Assembly: GCA_028687415.1 (NCBI GenBank)
Contig: JAQUAC010000001.1
Span: 1 to 37,046, forward strand
Reading direction: 5' to 3'
Source of the DNA: Acidocella sp.
Lineage (GTDB): Bacteria > Pseudomonadota > Alphaproteobacteria > Acetobacterales > Acetobacteraceae
Length of the DNA stretch: 37,046 nucleotides
The notes beneath the pieces were generated by a model, which made no database searches, had not been told where the DNA came from, and saw only the letters and a program-made list of their open reading frames with translations. Below, one piece after another: positions 31,555 through 37,046 of this stretch (position 1 is its first letter; each line of letters begins with the position of its first letter). Made by a program: the position numbers and the translations under genes.

Positions 31555-32214
31555 CCGCGCCATTCTGCCTTCCTTACCGGTCATCGCGGTTTTGAGCTGC
31601 AACAGGGCACGCTCCAGACCGTCTTTCGGTTCTACCCCTGGATAAGAAAGAGATAAAAAATCTTGATTCAGGGTTCCAGGAGGGTTTTCCGACTCAGCAG
31701 GTAAACCAAGGGAAACGCCACCAACCGCCTGCCCTCCCCGGCTCCGCTCCAATCCCTGAGCGCACGGCAAAGGGTCGCGGAACACATAGGCGTTGCTGGT
31801 GCGCACCAGCCGCGAGCGCAGCGTCAGCTTGCCGAACAAATCCAGCTCGCGAAACTGCACCCGGGTCAGCCGGTTCACCCAGGTCAGTACCTCGGCCGCC
31901 TCTAGCGCCTTGATCGCCTCGTACACCGTGTCCCGGCAGCACTGCGCCCGCTTGGCGATGCTCTCATAACTTGGGAAGCACCGCCCATCCCGGCTGTTGT
32001 GGAAGCCCCACAGCAACGCCTCCAGCACCTCCAGCGTGGCCCGCGTCAGTGGGCCGCGATGTTGCCCCGGTCGCCTGTGCCGCGCCGACCAGGCCCGCGC
32101 ATAAACCATGATCCGCGCCTTGGCGTTGCCATCCAGCGGCAGACACCGCCCCTGGCCGAAAACCTTCTCCCGCCGCCGGCTGAAACGCTCGGGCAATACA
32201 GCGATCGCACTCAT
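31552..32214 (-). CDS. Replication initiator-like HTH protein 2
   Basis: A 220-residue protein homologous to the one at 12900 in its winged-helix part (CFPSYESIAKRAQCCRDTVY and a following helix ending EVLTWVNR). The preceding helix LTRATLEVLEALLWGFHNS also aligns. The N-terminus is basic, as expected for DNA binding. The ATG at 32214 has GGAG 6 nt upstream; a longer frame to 32367 would read through the conserved leader and lacks a ribosome site. Two rep genes with separate leaders make this a two-replicon plasmid. Confidence 0.75.
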   Translation of the reverse strand: MSAIAVLPERFSRRREKVFGQGRCLPLDGNAKARIMVYARAWSARHRRPGQHRGPLTRATLEVLEALLWGFHNSRDGRCFPSYESIAKRAQCCRDTVYEAIKALEAAEVLTWVNRLTRVQFRELDLFGKLTLRSRLVRTSNAYVFRDPLPCAQGLERSRGGQAVGGVSLGLPAESENPPGTLNQDFLSLSYPGVEPKDGLERALLQLKTAMTGKEGRMAR

Positions 32215-32228
32215 CAAAATCTCCGTCA

Positions 32229-32267
32229 GGTTGCCAAGCAACCCGCCAGATGCGGCCGGAAATCGGC
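32229..32267 (-). promoter_or_regulatory. rep 2 leader hairpins
   Basis: Inverted repeats GGTTGC-CAA-GCAACC (32229-32243) and GCCG-GAAAT-CGGC (32255-32267) occupy the same places as those before rep 1 at 13605-13645. Confidence 0.65.
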
Positions 32268-32294
32268 ACAAGTCCGCCCATGGCAAGAATTCAC

Positions 32295-32389
32295 TTGCAA
32301 AAGACGGAAAGGTGGGAGAAAACATGTTTACCAGACATTTGTTTCTCCGGCCTTTGCCGGTATGCACGGCCCGCCCCTCGGCGGGTTTT
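32295..32389 (+). ncRNA. Candidate antisense RNA to the rep 2 leader
   Basis: A plus-strand TTGCAA (32295-32300), 17 bp, then GAAAAC (32318-32323) repeats the arrangement at 13682. A CCGG-CCTTTG-CCGG hairpin follows near 32347-32360, then the terminator CCCGCC-CCTC-GGCGGG with TTTT (32370-32389). Both regions then read TTTTGCTRT. The expected RNA is about 60 nt. The -10 match is weak. Confidence 0.5.
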
Positions 32390-32435
32390 GCTATTTCTGG
32401 GCTATAATCTCCAGGCCAGAAGGTTGAAATTCACG

Positions 32436-32457
32436 GGACGCGAATCGCCTCGCGTCC
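32436..32457. other. Inverted repeat upstream of rep 2
   Basis: Arms GGACGCGA and TCGCGTCC with a 6-nt loop, in the 275-bp gap (32390-32663) between the antisense-RNA region and parA 2. The role is unknown; the replication origin may lie in this gap. Confidence 0.5.
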
Positions 32458-32547
32458 TTAGCCTGCACATATCAGCAACGCATTGCAAACGCTTGATTCT
32501 ATCTGTTATATGGCCAAACAATCATTGACGCATCGAGGTTTGTTTAG

Positions 32548-32608
32548 TTCCATGTAATATTGCAAGCATGATTGCAGTATTACATGGAAGACTTGATGTA
32601 TTGATGTA
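32548..32608. promoter_or_regulatory. Candidate par operator/centromere 2 with a 42-bp palindrome
   Basis: Bases 32548-32589 form a 42-bp palindrome with 19 of 21 complementary pairs. It is followed by a tandem TTGATGTA-TTGATGTA (32593-32608). It lies 74 bp upstream of parA 2. Length and position match the 42-bp palindrome before parA 1, but the sequence is unrelated, which would keep the two partition systems apart. Confidence 0.75.
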
Positions 32609-32663
32609 ACCACGATTGTGTGCTTGAAATTAGCCAGACATCATATCAACCGTGGATGACACT

Positions 32664-33290
32664 ATGCAAATTATCGTACTGGCTAGCCGTAAGGGTGGAG
32701 CTGGAAAGACAACGCTTTCCTGTCATCTTGCTGTCGAAGCAGAGCGGGCCGGCGCTGGGCCAGTAGCTATCATCGACACCGACGACATGGCCGGGCTATC
32801 GAAGTGGTGGGATGCCCGGAAGGCAAAAACGCCTATCCTAACCAGGGCGGAGCCTGATCTGTCGTCAGCACTCGACGTGCTGCGTGCACACGGCATTAAA
32901 ACGGTCATCGTCGACACGCCGCCGGCAATGAACCTCCACGTGGCCGACACGATTTCTCTGGCCGATCTGGTGTTGATCCCGGTCCAGCCCAGCCCCGATG
33001 ACCTGCGTGCAGTCGGTGCGACTGTCGAAATGGTCAGCGCGGCGAAAAAGAAGCTTGTCTTCATCATCAACCGGGTGAAACCACGAGTTAAATTGACAGG
33101 GGAAGCGGCTATAGCCCTAAGCCAGCACGGCGTTGTTTCGCCAACATTCGTCTGGGACCGAATCGACTATGCTGCCGCCAAAGTGGACGGCCTCACCGCA
33201 CCTGAAATCGACCCACATAGCCAGGCCGCCAAAGAGATCCGCGAGCTATGGTTCTACGTCAACTCCCGCCTGGAGATGTCCCGTGACTAA
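32664..33290 (+). CDS. parA: ParA-family partition ATPase 2
   Basis: A 208-residue type Ib ParA. Walker A RKGGAGKTT lies at about 9-17, IIDTDDMAGLSKWW at about 39-52, and IVDTPPAMN near 89. The ATG at 32664 is preferred to a GTG at 32652 because the conserved strand starts there. Its stop overlaps the next gene by 8 nt. It differs clearly from ParA 1 in sequence, so the two systems may be compatible. Confidence 0.92.
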   Translation: MQIIVLASRKGGAGKTTLSCHLAVEAERAGAGPVAIIDTDDMAGLSKWWDARKAKTPILTRAEPDLSSALDVLRAHGIKTVIVDTPPAMNLHVADTISLADLVLIPVQPSPDDLRAVGATVEMVSAAKKKLVFIINRVKPRVKLTGEAAIALSQHGVVSPTFVWDRIDYAAAKVDGLTAPEIDPHSQAAKEIRELWFYVNSRLEMSRD

Positions 33291-33543
33291 ACAACCACTA
33301 TCTCCTCTGAGCTCCATCATGCCCGCCAAGGGTGAAGCCGCGAAAGTGGAAACGCTGCCGGAAGTCACCGTGCCCGTGCACGACAATAGCGTTCCGGCCA
33401 AGGAGGGGCGCGATACCATAACCGTAAGAATCACAACTCGTAACAATGAACGACTGCGCATCATGGGTTTCAAAGAACGCATGAACAAACAGACGATGCT
33501 GGACGAAGCAATTGAAGAATATCTAACCCGGCGAGGGTATTAA
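33283..33543 (+). CDS. Partition-type ribbon-helix-helix protein 2
   Basis: An 86-residue protein whose start is a GTG at 33283, with GGAG 7 nt upstream and an 8-nt overlap with parA 2. The N-terminal 45 residues are disordered; the C-terminal part, DTITVRITTRNNERLRIMG and a second helix MNKQTMLDEAIEEYL, fits a ribbon-helix-helix. Opening residues MTKQPL resemble the MTKRPS start of the arc A counterpart. It should bind the palindrome at 32548 and partner ParA 2. Confidence 0.82.
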   Translation: MTKQPLSPLSSIMPAKGEAAKVETLPEVTVPVHDNSVPAKEGRDTITVRITTRNNERLRIMGFKERMNKQTMLDEAIEEYLTRRGY

Positions 33544-33607
33544 CATGCCTCCGATTGATCTGTTGTTGTATCGATATGGATATCCCATGCGATAGAACGG
33601 CCCTATG

Positions 33608-33697
33608 CTACTTTTCTATTCCGCTAAGCTGTACAGGCTGAAGCAACTCGTCGAACCCCGTCGCGCGATAATTTGCCTTGGCAAACAACTTTATCAT
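33608..33697 (-). CDS. Possible remnant third gene of mqsRA operon 2
   Basis: A 29-codon frame starts at an ATG that overlaps the mqsA 2 stop as ATGA (33694-33697), exactly as the 50-codon gene does in arc A. The peptide contains FDELLQPVQ, loosely like FADELLKSL there, and is cut short by a stop at 33608. It may be a decayed copy. The region 33544-33607 shows nothing else. Confidence 0.35.
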   Translation of the reverse strand: MIKLFAKANYRATGFDELLQPVQLSGIEK

Positions 33698-34134
33698 GCC
33701 GCAGCATGGTGTGTTTCTTTCGTCTTTCTCTTCTGTCGAGCAGGCAATGCCGAAAGGGCAGGGGGGTCGCGATCGAGCAAAAGCAGGGCGCTACTCACGG
33801 CCCGGCTAGGCAGCAAATCGCCGGTTTCATATTTCTGAAAAGCTCGCGGCCCACCGCCGATCAGCTCGCCCGCAACCGCCTGGGTAAGCCGCAGCTTCTT
33901 GCGGATGCGCTTGATGTCGGTCGGCTCCAACAGCGCTTCCACCCTTGCCTTGAGCAGGTTCAACGCCCGGTCAGACACCTTCATGTCCTCCCCCGAGTGG
34001 ATGCTCTCGTTAGAGGCGTCACAGTACCAGCCCGGCATATCAATCGTCAGGCTTTCCCCCTTATAAGCGAGGGTCATCGGCCGCACCGCGCGGTACATCG
34101 GCACCCCGGTTTCGGGGCAAACAGGGCTAGTCAT
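33694..34134 (-). CDS. mqsA: MqsA-like antitoxin 2
   Basis: A 146-residue antitoxin paralogous to the one at 11796 along its full length, including GWY, the IRKKLRLTQAVAGELIGGG HTH and FQKYETGDLLPSRA. Two cysteines sit at positions equivalent to zinc ligands (C6 and C38), while the other two usual ligands are missing, so zinc binding would be partial at best. It overlaps mqsR 2 by 8 nt, with a GGAG ribosome site. The C-terminal 15 residues diverge from copy 1. Confidence 0.91.
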   Translation of the reverse strand: MTSPVCPETGVPMYRAVRPMTLAYKGESLTIDMPGWYCDASNESIHSGEDMKVSDRALNLLKARVEALLEPTDIKRIRKKLRLTQAVAGELIGGGPRAFQKYETGDLLPSRAVSSALLLLDRDPPALSALPARQKRKTKETHHAAA

Positions 34135-34441
34135 CGCCTTTCTCCTTGAATGACAACAACAAAAATTCGGTCACAACATCCGCCGTGAACTTGACGTAGA
34201 GCGTGCCGACCGCAGAGGGCACATGGTAAACATCCTGCCACAGCCGATGGTCAGCAAAGGCCGTCATTGACTTATAAAACTGCGACCGCCGCATGCTTTG
34301 GAGCGTCGCCACGATCTCGGCGCGGCCAAACCCCAAAGCCGCCGCCCCACGCAGGGCAGTACCTGTGGCGTTTAGCTTGTCGTCCGCAACAAAAGCCGCC
34401 TTGAACGCCTCCAGGTCGTAGGTCGGCTTCCGCTTCTCCAT
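34127..34441 (-). CDS. mqsR: MqsR-family mRNA interferase toxin 2
   Basis: A 104-residue MqsR toxin close to the one at 12232: both have RKPTYDL, QFYKSMT, LWQDVYHVP or IWQDVYHVP, and LLLSFKEKG. As in copy 1 the start lacks a ribosome site and lies about 8 nt from the -10 box, so the transcript is probably leaderless. The surface residues differ mostly in the N-terminal half (VADDKLNATGTALRGA against DSVERLNVTGTAVRAA), where cross-talk with the other antitoxin could be tested. Confidence 0.93.
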   Translation of the reverse strand: MEKRKPTYDLEAFKAAFVADDKLNATGTALRGAAALGFGRAEIVATLQSMRRSQFYKSMTAFADHRLWQDVYHVPSAVGTLYVKFTADVVTEFLLLSFKEKGDD

Positions 34442-34448
34442 TACGCCA

Positions 34449-34476
34449 TTTTTACACCATTATGATGTATTGTCAA
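34449..34476 (-). promoter_or_regulatory. mqsRA promoter 2 with palindromic operator
   Basis: On the minus strand a consensus TTGACA (34476-34471) and TAAAAA (34454-34449) are 16 bp apart. The imperfect palindrome TACACC-ATTAT-GATGTA (34453-34469) lies between. It matches operator 1 at 15 of 17 positions, so the two MqsA proteins may bind each other's promoter. Confidence 0.75.
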
Positions 34477-34496
34477 TCACAATCAGTCGCCATCAC

Positions 34497-35456
34497 TCAA
34501 ACCCTAATCCGCTCGACCTCATCGAGGCTGATCTCGTCCTGCCGCCGATCATAGAGCTGGGTGGTCCGGGTCGAAGCATGATTTGCCATGGCGGCGGCGT
34601 TTTCCAACGTGCCGCCGTTTTTCAGATAGGCCGTGATCCCGGTCGCCCTAAAACTGTGGTTTCCCACCTTGGTCGCAATATCGGCCGCCGTGGCACGTCG
34701 GCCGATCATCGCATAGGCGTTGGCCTGGGGCAGGGGGGTGCGCGTAAGCTTGCCGGTCCCTCGACCGATGGTACGAAATAACGGCCCCTTGGCGTCGTCG
34801 ACCAGGCCAGCCCCCTCGATATAGGCGTGCAGATAGGCTTCAAGGTTATGGTGGCAGGGCATTTCGTGCTGCTTGCCGCCTTTCTCGCGCAACCGCACCC
34901 ATAACCGGCGCTTCTGCGTAAAAACGTCCTCGACCTTCATCCCCAGCGCCGCACCAATCCGCGCGAAGGAATAAACCATCAGCGCGATCAGCGCCCGGTC
35001 GCGCAGGCCTGCCGGTGTCGCCACGTCGATGCTGTCCAGCAGCGCGCGCGCCTCTTCCGGCTCCAGCACCGGCGTCTTGCCGGTTTTCACGATATGGCGG
35101 GGGCCACGGACCGAGGCAGCCGGGTTCACCGGCACGATCTGGCCCGTCACCAGCCAGTCGAACAAATGCCGCACGGCCGCCAGGCGCAGTTTCGCGGTTG
35201 GGGCGGCATGCTCGCGCGTCTGCAATTCTACCCAAGCCGCGACATGCAGCGGCTGCACCTGGGCGATTGAACGCACACCGGCATCCTCACTCCAGGCCAA
35301 AAAATCTGCCACGGCCCGCATATAGGCCCGGCGCGTGTGCGGGTTGCGGATGTTGGCGGCAAAAAATTCCATAAAGCGGATGCTGGCTTGTTCACCGGCA
35401 ACGGCGACAAGAGCGGGGAGGGCGCCAAGTGCGGTGACCGGGGCGAGTTGGTTCAT
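34497..35456 (-). CDS. Tyrosine recombinase/integrase
   Basis: A 319-residue site-specific recombinase. The catalytic set is complete: R166 (SFARIGAA), K192 or K195 (EKGGKQH), H267-x-x-R270 (NHSFR), H293 (MANHAS) and Y302 (TQLYDR). The N-terminal SAM-like DNA-binding domain is about 20-110. Its start lies 5 nt after the TacT 2 stop, so it is in the tacAT 2 transcript. Recombinases of this size often resolve plasmid dimers or cointegrates. It is the natural candidate to act on the sites at 18541 and 36292; the second lies about 840 bp away. Confidence 0.93.
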   Translation of the reverse strand: MNQLAPVTALGALPALVAVAGEQASIRFMEFFAANIRNPHTRRAYMRAVADFLAWSEDAGVRSIAQVQPLHVAAWVELQTREHAAPTAKLRLAAVRHLFDWLVTGQIVPVNPAASVRGPRHIVKTGKTPVLEPEEARALLDSIDVATPAGLRDRALIALMVYSFARIGAALGMKVEDVFTQKRRLWVRLREKGGKQHEMPCHHNLEAYLHAYIEGAGLVDDAKGPLFRTIGRGTGKLTRTPLPQANAYAMIGRRATAADIATKVGNHSFRATGITAYLKNGGTLENAAAMANHASTRTTQLYDRRQDEISLDEVERIRV

Positions 35457-35461
35457 GGCGC

Positions 35462-35968
35462 TCAGAACCCGTTCCGCTCCAGATCAATCACCCGCACGAT
35501 CATCGCCCGGCGCGGATCGAAGGGCAGATCCTCAAATCCAAAGCGCCTATAGAAGGCGCGCAACTCATCATCGAGCGGATGTGTCACAACGCCAAAACAT
35601 CCAATGTCTTTTGAAAAACGCACCGCTGTTGTGAGCGCGAACCACATCAGCGAGCGCGCATAGCCACGGCCTTGGTACCGCCGGTCAACGGCAAGCTGGC
35701 CAAGCAAAATCGCCGGCAACGGATCGGGCTGATTGCGTTGCGCCGGTTTAGGCAAATAGGCCCGCTCAATCTGCGCGCTGCTGAGCGAGACATAGCCCGC
35801 GATCTCGCGGGTCTCCGCAGCGCACACCACGCTCGTGCGTGAGGCCCCGCTTTGCTGGTTGCGCCAGGCGTTGCGCCGGAACCATTGATTGAGAGAATCC
35901 CGGCCACAGTCGAACCCTTCGCGGTCGTCATCGCCGTTGAGGGGGCGCGGCGATATCAGTCCTGCCAT
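35462..35968 (-). CDS. GNAT acetyltransferase toxin TacT-like 2
   Basis: A 168-residue GNAT protein. The acetyl-CoA loop is RRYQGRGYARS (about 96-106) and the conserved C-terminal tyrosine is in FYRRFGFE (about 138-145). The N-terminus GFDCGRDSLNQWFRRNA is typical of the TacT family, whose members acetylate the amino group of charged tRNA and stop translation. The start overlaps its antitoxin gene by 13 nt. It is only moderately similar to TacT 1 at 36662 outside these motifs. Confidence 0.92.
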   Translation of the reverse strand: MAGLISPRPLNGDDDREGFDCGRDSLNQWFRRNAWRNQQSGASRTSVVCAAETREIAGYVSLSSAQIERAYLPKPAQRNQPDPLPAILLGQLAVDRRYQGRGYARSLMWFALTTAVRFSKDIGCFGVVTHPLDDELRAFYRRFGFEDLPFDPRRAMIVRVIDLERNGF

Positions 35969-36225
35969 GCAGGCCCGGCTGCGGCCAAGTCACGCAAGGC
36001 TGGCACCTGCTTGGCAGGGGCCAGCGCCCAGGCCTCGAAGCGTTCCCAATCGGCCGCTGGAATGGTGATGATCCGGTGATCGAGCAGCGCAAGCTCCGCC
36101 GCTTCCAAAGCTTTGCGACGCATAAAGTCGCTGAGGTTCGTCCGCGCCTGGGCAGCGGCGGCTTCCAGAAGATCGCGTTCGCTGGGGCTGACCCGAACGC
36201 TCACCAGGGGATTGGGAGCGGGCAT
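35956..36225 (-). CDS. DUF1778/TacA-like antitoxin 2
   Basis: An 89-residue antitoxin. The N-terminal ribbon-helix-helix is LVSVRVSPSERDLLEAAAAQ followed by a helix TNLSDFMRRKALE; the C-terminal region PAADWERFEAWALAP contacts the toxin in this family. The ATG at 36225 has AGGAG 8 nt upstream. It is divergent from the other antitoxin gene at 36390, and the two share a 164-bp control region. Confidence 0.92.
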   Translation of the reverse strand: MPAPNPLVSVRVSPSERDLLEAAAAQARTNLSDFMRRKALEAAELALLDHRIITIPAADWERFEAWALAPAKQVPALRDLAAAGPAWQD

Positions 36226-36389
36226 TTTATATTCTCCTGTTGTACAGGTAGGACAATGTCATACAACCAACCGCGCGTCAATACATTATTTGATAAAGGA
36301 CATTATCATATATAGACTTGGCAGGCGGTGTGAATTTCATTGTACGGCTTCATTCCGTATGGTACGGCTAGGGAAATTAAGGAGTTCCC
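36226..36389. promoter_or_regulatory. Divergent tacA promoters around recombination site 2
   Basis: On the tacA 2 side an inverted repeat GTTGTA (36239-36244) and TACAAC (36262-36267) is a likely operator. On the tacA 1 side the octamer GTACGGCT is repeated at 36342-36349 and 36362-36369 with an inverted CCGTA (36355-36359) between. A TTGATA (36290-36295) and TATAGA (36311-36316) could serve tacA 1 but are only 15 bp apart. The recombination-like site at 36292 lies in the middle. Confidence 0.65.
36292..36308. repeat. Site-specific recombination-like site, copy 2
   Basis: An exact copy of 18541-18557 in the same orientation, here extended to TGATAA-AGGACA-TTATCA. It lies between two divergent TacAT modules, so each side of the exchange carries one module. 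A similar but weaker AGGACAATGTCATA is at 36250-36263 and might be an accessory site. Confidence 0.75.
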
Positions 36390-36665
36390 ATGCCACGCCC
36401 TCACGCTGAAACCGGCCGCGTCGAATTGCGGCTCCGGCCCGAAGACAAAGCAACGCTCACGCGCGCCGCGTCGCTCCGGCGGCTTGACCTGACCGGCTAT
36501 ATTCTCGGCACGGTGCTACCAAAGGCGGCGGCGGAAGTCGCCGAAGCCGAACGGCTCACGCTCTCCGAGCGGGATTCGCTGCGCGTTCTTGCCCTTCTCG
36601 AAAACCCGTCCGCGGCACCAGATCGTCTCGTGCGGGTTGCAAAGGCCGGCCTCACGCTCCCATGA
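36390..36665 (+). CDS. DUF1778/TacA-like antitoxin 1
   Basis: A 91-residue antitoxin: RHH strand GRVELRLRPEDKATLTRAA and helix LRRLDLTGYILG, then a toxin-binding C-terminus around LTLSERDSLRVLALLENP. The ATG at 36390 has AAGGAG 5 nt upstream. Its TGA overlaps the toxin start as ATGA (36662-36665). The likely operator is the set of TACGG half-sites at 36342-36369. Confidence 0.92.
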   Translation: MPRPHAETGRVELRLRPEDKATLTRAASLRRLDLTGYILGTVLPKAAAEVAEAERLTLSERDSLRVLALLENPSAAPDRLVRVAKAGLTLP

Positions 36666-37046
36666 CAGCCCTTGTCTGGGAGGAAGCGGCAATCACTAAG
36701 CAGCATGATCGCGCGGGCTTCGATTGCGGAGATGCAGACCTCAATCTCTATGTGCGAAAATTTGCCCGGCAAAACCACGAAAGCGGCGGCGCCAAATGTT
36801 TTGTCGCGGCCCCTGCCAGCACGCCGGCACGCATCCTCGGTTTTTACACGCTCAGCCCCGCCTCGCTTGAATATGCCCGCACGCCCGCGTTCGCGAAAAA
36901 GGGCCTCGGGCGCTATGACGTGCCGGTGTTTCGGCTCGGCCGCTTGGCCGTCGATACCAGTGTGCAGGGCCGGGGGCTGGGCGGCGCTCTGCTGCTTCGT
37001 GCCGCTGATCGCTGTATCCGCGTTGCGCAGGATGTCGGCGGCGTTG
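36662..37046 (+). CDS. GNAT acetyltransferase toxin TacT-like 1, N-terminal part (continues at 1-170)
   Basis: The first 117 codons of this gene lie here before the unique sequence ends at 37013; the remaining 33 bases repeat the window start. The joined protein has 173 residues: GFDCGDADLNLYVRKFARQN in the N-terminal region, RLAVDTSVQGRGLGGALLLR as the acetyl-CoA loop, and WYESYGA near the C-terminus. It is translationally coupled to antitoxin 1. TacT proteins block translation by acetylating aminoacyl-tRNA; the target here is inferred from the family. Confidence 0.92.
   Translation, partial: MTALVWEEAAITKQHDRAGFDCGDADLNLYVRKFARQNHESGGAKCFVAAPASTPARILGFYTLSPASLEYARTPAFAKKGLGRYDVPVFRLGRLAVDTSVQGRGLGGALLLRAADRCIRVAQDVGGV

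Noticed and set aside
1..37046. CRISPR arrays and tRNA or rRNA genes
   Set aside because: No regularly spaced repeats and no tRNA- or rRNA-like stretch were recognised anywhere in the window.

Overview
The window is very probably one complete circular plasmid. Its first 33 bases (1-33) are repeated exactly as its last 33 (37014-37046), and a GNAT acetyltransferase gene reads continuously across that join, so the circle would be 37,013 bp. GC-rich coding, MobQ/Ti-type relaxases, small HTH replication proteins and a rusticyanin-like blue copper protein suggest an acidophilic alphaproteobacterium of the Acetobacteraceae (Acidiphilium-like). The host is an inference; no rRNA, tRNA or chromosomal housekeeping gene is present.

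The central observation is that the plasmid looks like two related plasmids fused. A 17-bp sequence built as GATAA-AGGACA-TTATC (5-bp inverted arms around a 6-bp centre, like a tyrosine-recombinase core site) occurs twice in the same orientation, at 18541-18557 and 36292-36308. The two arcs between the copies each carry a full backbone. Arc A (36292 through the join to 18540, about 19.3 kb) holds TacAT-type toxin-antitoxin 1, a small two-gene unit whose second gene has a HEPN motif, a type IIG restriction-modification enzyme, a MobQ relaxase with an oriT-like hairpin, traD, the coupling protein traG, parA/RHH 1, mqsRA 1, replication gene 1, and a copper region. Arc B (18541-36291, about 17.8 kb) holds an SNF2 helicase/type III-like Mod/Res operon headed by VapBC, a TraA relaxase-helicase with its oriT, a CWC-type small protein, traD 2, replication gene 2, parA/RHH 2, mqsRA 2, a tyrosine recombinase and TacAT 2. 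Recombination between the two sites would release two self-sufficient replicons.

The regulatory DNA is duplicated too. Both rep genes share a leader with paired hairpins and a terminator facing against rep, which suggests a short antisense RNA. Both parA genes have a 42-bp palindrome upstream, of unrelated sequence. Both mqsR genes have a palindrome between the -35 and -10 boxes and appear leaderless. A coupling protein and two relaxases are present but no VirB/MPF genes, so the plasmid should be mobilizable rather than self-transmissible. Five toxin-antitoxin modules (TacAT x2, MqsRA x2, VapBC), plus a possible HEPN unit, would penalise loss of either half.

The copper region (14.1-18.2 kb) is scarred. 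A 347-bp element with 38-bp inverted ends joins the last 49 codons of an ArdC-like antirestriction gene to a 5'-truncated Cu+-ATPase gene. Downstream are three intact exported or membrane proteins: a Spy/CpxP-like protein with GYGPG repeats, the rusticyanin-like cupredoxin, and a SHOCT-domain protein. The most system-like novelty is the five-gene vapB-vapC-SNF2-mod-res operon. Its first four genes are chained by ATGA overlaps and res follows mod closely, so the operon appears to run from the autoregulated vapB promoter.
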